A stretch of 30,050 bases of DNA from F23-D06 sp002392325 (GTDB lineage: Bacteria; Bacteroidota; Bacteroidia; Bacteroidales; WCHB1-69). A program made the translations under genes and the position numbers. Positions 25,767 to 30,050 of this stretch are shown here, in pieces. The notes beneath the pieces were generated by a model. That model had not been told where the DNA came from, did not search any database, and saw nothing but the letters and a program-made list of their open reading frames with translations. Numbering within the stretch: the stretch's first letter is position 1; each line of letters opens with the position of its first letter. The stretch covers positions 1 through 30,050 of the forward strand of contig CAMORT010000030.1 in the NCBI GenBank assembly GCA_946624065.1, given 5' to 3'.

Positions 25767-26848
25767 AAAAACATCTGCTTGTAACGGTTGTCCTGCTAAT
25801 GTCCTTATCGTTTGCATACGGACAGAGCAAATACAGTAACGAGTTCCTTTCGCTGGGTATCGGTGCGCGCGGACTGGCCATGGGCAACACCATGTGCGCT
25901 ATCTCTGACGATGTGACCGCGGCGTACTGGAATCCTGCCGGATTGGGCCGTATGGACAAAAAATACCAGCTGTCGCTTATGCACGCTGAGTACTTTGCGG
26001 GTGTGGCCAAATACGACTACGCCGGCATTGGCTATAAGATTGACGACCGCTCTTCGGTGGCGCTTTCCTATATCCGCTTCGGAGTGGATAATATTATGAA
26101 TACCACCGAGTTGATTGACGCTCAAGGAAATGTGGACTACGACCGGATCTCTTACTTTTCCGCCTCCGATAACGCTTTGCTGCTCAGTTATGCGTATAAT
26201 TTCGAGAATGTGCCGGGGTTATCTCTGGGTGCCAATGCCAAAATCATTTACCGCAACATCGGCAAATTTGCCAATGCGTGGGGATTCGGGTTGGATTTCG
26301 GACTACAATATAATCATAAGGGCTGGCAGGCTGGCGCCATGCTGCGCGACGGCACCTCCACCTTCAACGCCTGGAACTATCATCTTACCGACCAGGTTAT
26401 TGACATTTTCCACCAGACGGGCAATGAGATTCCGGAAAATGAGTTGGAGCTCACTCTTCCGGCCCTGATGCTCGGCGCTGGCAAATATGTGGAACTGGGC
26501 AAGGGCTTCAACGCCACCTTCGCTTTGGGGTTGGATTGCACCTTTGACGGCAAGCGAAACACGCTGATAAAAAGCAATGTGTTGAGCATGGATCCGCATT
26601 TCGGCATGGAGTTCGCCTATAAGAAGATTGTGGCCCTGCGCGCGGGTATCGGCAATTTCCAGCAGGAACCCGACTTCGACGGCAAGAAGAAAACCACCTT
26701 GCAAATTAACCTTGGGGTAGGGGTGTGCATCAAGAACATAGTCTCCATCGATTATGCGTTCACCGATTTGGGTGACATCTCCATCGCGCAGTATTCGCAC
26801 ATCATCTCGCTCAAGGTGGCGATTGACAGGTTTAAGAAACAACAATAA
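25763..26848 (+). CDS. PorV/PorQ-family outer-membrane beta-barrel protein
   Basis: The 361-residue protein has a signal peptide (MKKHLLVTVVLLMSLSFAYG, then Q) and the PorV/PorQ N-terminal signature: FLSLGIGARGLAMGNT followed by SDDVTAAYWNPAGL. The rest is a FadL-like barrel with alternating aromatic strands and a C-terminal SIDYAFTDLGDI that is typical of the family. Family members include PorV, the shuttle protein of the type IX secretion system; I recall a PorV2 subgroup that looks like this one. A type IX role is inferred only from the family, because no other Por genes are in the window. Translation is coupled to the methyltransferase by an ATGA overlap. Confidence 0.85.
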   Translation: MKKHLLVTVVLLMSLSFAYGQSKYSNEFLSLGIGARGLAMGNTMCAISDDVTAAYWNPAGLGRMDKKYQLSLMHAEYFAGVAKYDYAGIGYKIDDRSSVALSYIRFGVDNIMNTTELIDAQGNVDYDRISYFSASDNALLLSYAYNFENVPGLSLGANAKIIYRNIGKFANAWGFGLDFGLQYNHKGWQAGAMLRDGTSTFNAWNYHLTDQVIDIFHQTGNEIPENELELTLPALMLGAGKYVELGKGFNATFALGLDCTFDGKRNTLIKSNVLSMDPHFGMEFAYKKIVALRAGIGNFQQEPDFDGKKKTTLQINLGVGVCIKNIVSIDYAFTDLGDISIAQYSHIISLKVAIDRFKKQQ

Positions 26849-26898
26849 TTTTCCGTTTTTTAGCTACGATGGAGCTAAGTGCAAATATGAAAAATTTT

Positions 26899-26914
26899 TT
26901 CGCATATTTGCGAA
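26899..26914. promoter_or_regulatory. Palindrome over the -33 region of the toxin-antitoxin promoter (possible operator)
   Basis: TTCGCA (26899-26904) and TGCGAA (26909-26914) flank TATT. The repeat covers the TTTG -33 element at 26907-26910. This is a typical place for autorepression by an HTH antitoxin. The proposal rests on position and symmetry only. Confidence 0.5.
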
Positions 26915-26939
26915 ATATTGAAAATTATTTTTATTTTTG
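26907..26939 (+). promoter_or_regulatory. Promoter of the toxin-antitoxin pair
   Basis: TTTG at 26907-26910 and TATTTTTG at 26932-26939 are 21 bases apart. The toxin ATG is at 26960. Confidence 0.65.
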
Positions 26940-26959
26940 CAACACAAAATTTTATAATC

Positions 26960-27436
26960 ATGAAAAAAGCAAAACTTAAAATTTTAGAGCAGAGCGACAA
27001 TGTGGGGTTGTATTCCATCTGCTTTAACGAAAATGACTTAACTGAGTATGAATTATTTATACAAAAGTTTTTAAATGATGCAACACTTAACCGAGATTTT
27101 CAAAAAATATTCAGAGCAATTAACAGAATCATGGCTAATGGAGCATTAGAACGGTATTTTCGTACAGAAGGAAAACTTAAGGATAATTTGGCAGCACTTT
27201 CGATTGATTCTAAAGTTCTGCGTTTGTATTGTCTGCGAATATTGGATCAAATATTAATTGTATGAAATGGCGGAGTAAAAATCACAAGAACATACGAAGA
27301 AGATATGGAACTTAGTGGTTATGTAATGGATTTGCAGAAATTTGATGTTCTTCTCTCGCAAGAACTTGCCAGAGGGAGAATAAAACTAGAACAAAATATC
27401 ATCACTGGCATAGAACATGTTACTTTCGAGTTATGA
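26960..27436 (+). pseudogene. HigB/RelE-like toxin gene interrupted by an in-frame TGA
   Basis: The frame starting at ATG 26960 gives 101 residues (MKKAKLKILEQSDNVGLYSI and onward) and meets TGA at 27263-27265. Without any frame change it continues for another 56 residues (NGGVKITRTYEED through GIEHVTFEL) to a TGA at 27434-27436. Together they form a normal-sized toxin of the RelE/HigB (Gp49-like) superfamily. The interruption falls in the conserved segment ILIV-x-NGGVK, where relatives carry glycine. A single base change GGA to TGA explains it. The downstream end overlaps the antitoxin start (ATGA), so the original operon layout is preserved. TGA ends other genes here normally, so recoding is unlikely. 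The toxin is probably inactive. Confidence 0.75.
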
Positions 27437-27720
27437 AACCAGATAAGGAACCCCAAATTTTTAGTCCCATTATTCAAGAAGCATACGACAGCATTTCGCC
27501 CCTTGATTTGGCGACCGATCTTATTACAGATGGCATCGCTAGTCGTATAGCATTGATCATGAAAGAGAAAGGTATTAATAAGAAGGAATTGGCTGCATTG
27601 ACGCATAGGAGGCCATCGGATGTGACAAGATGGCTTAGCGGCACTCATAATTTTACTTGCCGCACTATTGCTCTTATTGAGCAAGCGCTCGGCGTCCACA
27701 TTGTTGAGATTGTAAAATGA
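27433..27720 (+). CDS. XRE-type HTH antitoxin of the HigB-like pair
   Basis: The 95-residue protein has an N-terminal extension (about 1-35) and a helix-turn-helix at about 38-85 (RIALIMKEKGINKKELAAL, then RPSDVTRWLSGTHNFT, then IALIEQALGV). This is the usual architecture of HigA-like antitoxins that bind both the toxin and the operon promoter. It starts within the last codon of the toxin gene (ATGA overlap), which is the HigBA order of toxin first. The gene appears intact although the toxin is broken. This is a common end state once a toxin has been lost. A palindrome at 26899-26914 is a plausible binding site. Confidence 0.85.
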   Translation: MKPDKEPQIFSPIIQEAYDSISPLDLATDLITDGIASRIALIMKEKGINKKELAALTHRRPSDVTRWLSGTHNFTCRTIALIEQALGVHIVEIVK

Positions 27721-27795
27721 CAACTCAATATTACTACTACGGCGTCTTTCCTGCAGGTTTGTTATGATTTGTCACACATAATTTAGTTTTTAATT

Positions 27796-27815
27796 AGGAC
27801 CAAAAAGGACCAAAA
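27796..27815 (+). repeat. Two tandem copies of AGGACCAAAA upstream of the TerB-like gene
   Basis: The 10-base unit is repeated exactly and head to tail at 27796-27805 and 27806-27815, at one helical turn. It occupies the -33 side of the promoter whose -7 element is at 27835-27842, so it could be an activator or repressor site. Confidence 0.6.
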
Positions 27816-27834
27816 GCCCTATTGGTTAAGTCTT

Positions 27835-27842
27835 TATTTTTG
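27835..27842 (+). promoter_or_regulatory. -7 element of the TerB-like gene, with leader hairpin
   Basis: TATTTTTG is an exact TAnnTTTG match, 35 bases before the ATG at 27878. The leader has GGTGT (27844-27848) complementary to ACACC (27868-27872), so a hairpin could form. No TTTG -33 element is present. Confidence 0.5.
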
Positions 27843-27877
27843 CGGTGTCTTTCTAAAACAGAAGCAAACACCACAGT

Positions 27878-28135
27878 ATGCAATACATACAATCTGTAGC
27901 TGAATTAAGACTAGAAATACAACAGTATGTAGCCCACTGTTTCGGTATCAGCAATGACATGAGTCTGCGCATACGTATTAATGACGACCTGATGGACACC
28001 ATGACCCTCTTGTCAGGTCTGGCGCAATTAGCAAAAGCGGATGGGACAATCCATCTTGCCGAAAAACTGTACATATAGGCACTATGTCGTGAATTAGGCT
28101 ATACGGATAATGTGAAAACGCTGCTTGTTGAATAA
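27878..28135 (+). pseudogene. Small TerB-like gene interrupted by an in-frame TAG
   Basis: The frame from ATG 27878 gives 66 residues and stops at TAG 28076-28078. In the same frame it continues with ALCRELGYTDNVKTLLVE to TAA at 28133-28135, for 84 sense codons in all. The part around the stop (LLSGLAQLAKADGTIHLAE, then KLYI-x-ALCRELGY) follows the helix pattern of TerB/DjlA-type domains, where an acidic residue often stands at x. A single base change from GAG, AAG or CAG would create the TAG. I judge it a nonsense-mutated gene, with the TerB-like relation as an inference. A real 66-residue protein that ends here cannot be excluded. Confidence 0.55.
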
Positions 28136-28186
28136 TGAACAACAATTTGAGCCAAACATCCTGGTTTAACACTCGTTTTTTTATAG

Positions 28187-28194
28187 TATATTTG
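28187..28194 (+). promoter_or_regulatory. -7 element of the 190-residue protein gene
   Basis: TATATTTG fits TAnnTTTG and lies 17 bases before the ATG at 28212. No TTTG is seen at -33. Confidence 0.5.
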
Positions 28195-28211
28195 CAAATC
28201 AAATCGAAAAT

Positions 28212-28784
28212 ATGTCCTTAAACGAAACCGAAATCCTGCAACTCCGTGAGATGGTCGAAGAATCCGTCTCCCGAAAAATGAAAACCCCTGCCGACTTCCA
28301 GTTCCTCACTGGCATCATCCAGGAACGCTGCAAGGAGACCCTTGGCGTGACCACGCTCAAGCGCATCTGGGGCTACATTGACGGCTACGACACAACCCGC
28401 TACTCTACGCTTTCCGTATTGGCCCGCTGCGTTGGTTTCCGCGACTGGGACGATTTCCTCGCCAACCACAACCGTAATGGCGAATCGTCGAATCCGGTGC
28501 TCGGCTTGTCGCTTTTCCCTAAAGACATCCCTGTGGGCGGGGTTGTATTCATTGCCTGGGCACCTGACCGCCGTGTGACACTGGAGTATCTTGGCGACAG
28601 CCGATTCGAGGTACTCAAAAGCGAAAACTCCAAGCTGAAAGCCGGCGACACGTTCCACTGCACCTGTTTCATCATTGGCGAACCGCTCTATCTTGACGAC
28701 TATGTTCGCGACGGCAAAGCTCCCACGCTCTTCGTGGTAGGAAACAAGGGCGGCCTCACGGAGGTGCGGCGGGAACGGGAGTGA
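28212..28784 (+). CDS. Unnamed two-domain protein, possible DNA-binding N-terminus
   Basis: I do not recognise a named family. The 190-residue protein has a helical N-terminal half (about 1-85) with VEESVSRKMKTPADFQFLT, TTLKRIWGYIDG and STLSVLARCVGFRDWDDF. I recall this layout from several uncharacterised Bacteroidales proteins; it resembles a helical DNA-binding module. The second half (about 95-185) is beta-rich (FIAWAPDRRVTLEYLG, then FHCTCFIIGEPLYLDDYV) and could be a small ligand-binding barrel. It has no signal peptide or membrane helix and so is cytosolic. It is intact, richer in GC than the two broken genes before it, and has its own promoter. A regulatory role is only a guess. Confidence 0.7.
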   Translation: MSLNETEILQLREMVEESVSRKMKTPADFQFLTGIIQERCKETLGVTTLKRIWGYIDGYDTTRYSTLSVLARCVGFRDWDDFLANHNRNGESSNPVLGLSLFPKDIPVGGVVFIAWAPDRRVTLEYLGDSRFEVLKSENSKLKAGDTFHCTCFIIGEPLYLDDYVRDGKAPTLFVVGNKGGLTEVRRERE

Positions 28785-29006
28785 AAAAATCCGGACCGAA
28801 CGACTTATCCATCAAGATGTTATTTTCTCGGTATGAAATCACAGGCAATGGATTTCACGCCGTTCTTTGAAAAAAAACACAATTCAAAGTCAGTTTCGAG
28901 AAAAGTGGAAATATGAGATTTTAGGACAAATCGAATTGAAAAAACATGAGGATTTTGACAAATTGGCAAAAATTGTGAGATTTTCGGCAAAACAAACAAA
29001 ATAAAT
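28785..29006. other. AT-rich non-coding stretch
   Basis: No credible gene was found here. A frame of 27 codons starting at 28838 has no recognisable features. The missing N-terminal half of the downstream ATPase is not present in any frame. Similar phrases (GAGATTTT, GAGGATTTTGACAAATT, GTGAGATTTTC) recur loosely. Confidence 0.5.
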
Positions 29007-29037
29007 TTTGAGGGTTTCGGCATTTTTTGTATCTTTA
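29007..29037 (+). promoter_or_regulatory. Promoter directly in front of the truncated ATPase
   Basis: TTTG at 29007-29010 and TATCTTTA at 29030-29037 are 19 bases apart; only the last base of the -7 element differs from TAnnTTTG. The ATPase coding sequence is recognisable from about 29040, so there is no space for a leader and a start codon. Confidence 0.55.
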
Positions 29038-29039
29038 CC

Positions 29040-30050
29040 CGTCTCTCTCCTCGCAAATCGGTGATCATATTCGATGAGGTGCAGGAATGCCCATTGGCGC
29101 GTCAAGCCATCAAAAAGTTGGTGAAGGATCACCGCTATGATTATATTGAAACAGGGTCGCTGATTTCCATAAAAAAGAAGACAAAGAATATTCGCATTCC
29201 GAGCGAGGAGACACGTCTTGAGATGTATCCAATGGATTACGAGGAATTCCGCTGGGCTTTGGGCGACACCATCACGGTAGATATGCTTCGTGAGGTTTAC
29301 GAGGCAAAGCAACCGTTGGGCGACGGCGTGATGCGCAAACTACTACGCGACTTCAGGTTGTATATGCTGGTAGGTGGTATGCCGCAGGCGGTAAACGAGT
29401 ATTTGGACACAAACAACCTTAGTTCGGTGGATGAAGTAAAGCGTGAAATCATAGAACTGTATGCCGATGACTTTCGAAAAATCGACCCCACGGGAAAAGC
29501 CACAAGGATGTTTTATGCCGTGCCGGGACAGCTGAACAAGAACGCCTCGCGCTATCAGATCTCCAGTGTGATTGAGCAGGGCAAGCAAGACCGGATGGAA
29601 GAACTTCTGCAAGACATGGAGGATTCGAAAGTGGTGTTGTTCTCGCATCATGCCGATGACCCAAATGTGGGTTTGTCATTGCATGAAGACATAGGAAAAT
29701 ACAAGATGTTCCTGAATGACACGGGACTGTTTATCACCTTAGCATTTTGGGACAAAAACGTTACAGAAAACGTGATTTATCAGAAACTACTGAGCGACAA
29801 GCTGTCAGCAGACTTGGGCTATGTGTACGAGAACGTGGTGGCACAGATGCTCACGGCTACTGGGAACAGGCTGTTCTACCACACATGGCCCACAGAAAGC
29901 GGAAAACACAATTACGAAGTGGATTTCCTTCTCTCACGCGGGAACAAGATATGGCCTTTGGAAGTGAAATCGTCAGGGTATAAGACCCACGCTTCGTTAG
30001 ATGCCTTTTGTTTGAAATTCTCTGAACGGGTGAGCAACCGCTATTTAGTC
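29040..30050 (+). pseudogene. AAA-family ATPase with DUF4143 domain, N-terminus missing, runs off the window
   Basis: The frame reads from about 29040 to the window edge without a stop (about 336 residues). It begins with RLSPRKSVIIFDEVQECP, which contains the Walker B motif of this ATPase family, then YIETGSLISI, the DUF4143-type middle (FRLYMLVGGMPQAVNEYL), and a nuclease-fold-like end with EVDFLL and PLEVKSS. Family members are normally about 430-450 residues and start with about 80-90 residues holding the Walker A P-loop; this part is absent. The frame has a stop at 28956-28958 and no ATG before about 29222. The gene is therefore truncated at the 5' side, probably by a deletion that joined the promoter to mid-gene. 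Confidence 0.75.

Noticed and set aside
26860..26878. Hairpin TTAGCT-AGCTAA after the PorV-like gene as a terminator
   Set aside because: The stem is six weak base pairs and no T-run follows it on the plus strand.
26960..28135. Stop codons TGA and TAG read as amino acids (alternative code or recoding)
   Set aside because: TGA ends dut and the methyltransferase, and TAG ends the TPR and response regulator genes normally in the same window. No selenocysteine-type context was seen. Nonsense mutation is simpler.
28838..28921. A 27-codon frame starting at 28838
   Set aside because: It has no promoter, no recognisable motif and a composition like the surrounding spacer.

Overview
The window reads as chromosomal DNA of a Bacteroidales-like member of the Bacteroidota. 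The main evidence is the promoter grammar: TAnnTTTG -7 elements, some with a TTG or TTTG -33 element about 17-21 bases upstream, and no obvious Shine-Dalgarno sequences. Gene content agrees: a fused RibBA, DUF5689 lipoproteins next to a TonB-dependent receptor, a PUR-like DUF3276 protein, DUF5683, a PorV/PorQ-type protein and a DUF4143 ATPase. The genus cannot be told from this sequence. No rRNA, tRNA or CRISPR array was seen.

Layout. Positions 1-6820 are on the minus strand. They hold the N-terminal part of a porin-like outer-membrane protein, ribBA (riboflavin synthesis), and a three-gene unit of one TonB-dependent receptor plus two tandem DUF5689 lipoproteins, probably a surface binding and uptake system. 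Positions 6852-19154 are on the plus strand: dut, a TPR lipoprotein-like/periplasmic protein, yidC, a PUR-like nucleic-acid-binding protein, parA-parB, a DUF5683 protein, dapB, lepB, a CtpA-type S41 protease and an O-antigen-ligase-like membrane protein. This is a housekeeping block for DNA precursor control, membrane-protein insertion, chromosome segregation, lysine/peptidoglycan precursor synthesis, and envelope protein processing. Positions 19151-24404 return to the minus strand: a pyrimidine cluster pyrF-pyrK-(C69 dipeptidase)-pyrD, and upstream of it an orphan OmpR-type response regulator. Positions 24594-26848 are on the plus strand, with a THUMP-type RNA methyltransferase overlapping a PorV/PorQ-family gene.

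The last 3.2 kb (about 26850-30050) is different in character: AT-rich at first, with short genes, several of them broken. A HigB/RelE-like toxin gene has an in-frame TGA exactly where the family expects a glycine, but its HTH antitoxin gene is intact. A small TerB-like gene has an in-frame TAG followed by a sensible C-terminus. An AAA/DUF4143 ATPase lacks its Walker A half and starts in mid-protein a few bases after a good promoter. A complete but unnamed 190-residue protein lies between them. This looks like a decaying accessory island.

The non-coding DNA has unusual structure. Tandem 9-base degenerate repeats sit, in the same orientation relative to the gene, directly upstream of the start codons of both ribBA and lepB. 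An array of eleven 7-base units lies upstream of pyrF and runs into the stop codon of the response regulator. These periodic leaders, the broken accessory genes and the split pyrK/pyrD pair are the observations most worth checking. No completely new system can be demonstrated from the sequence alone.
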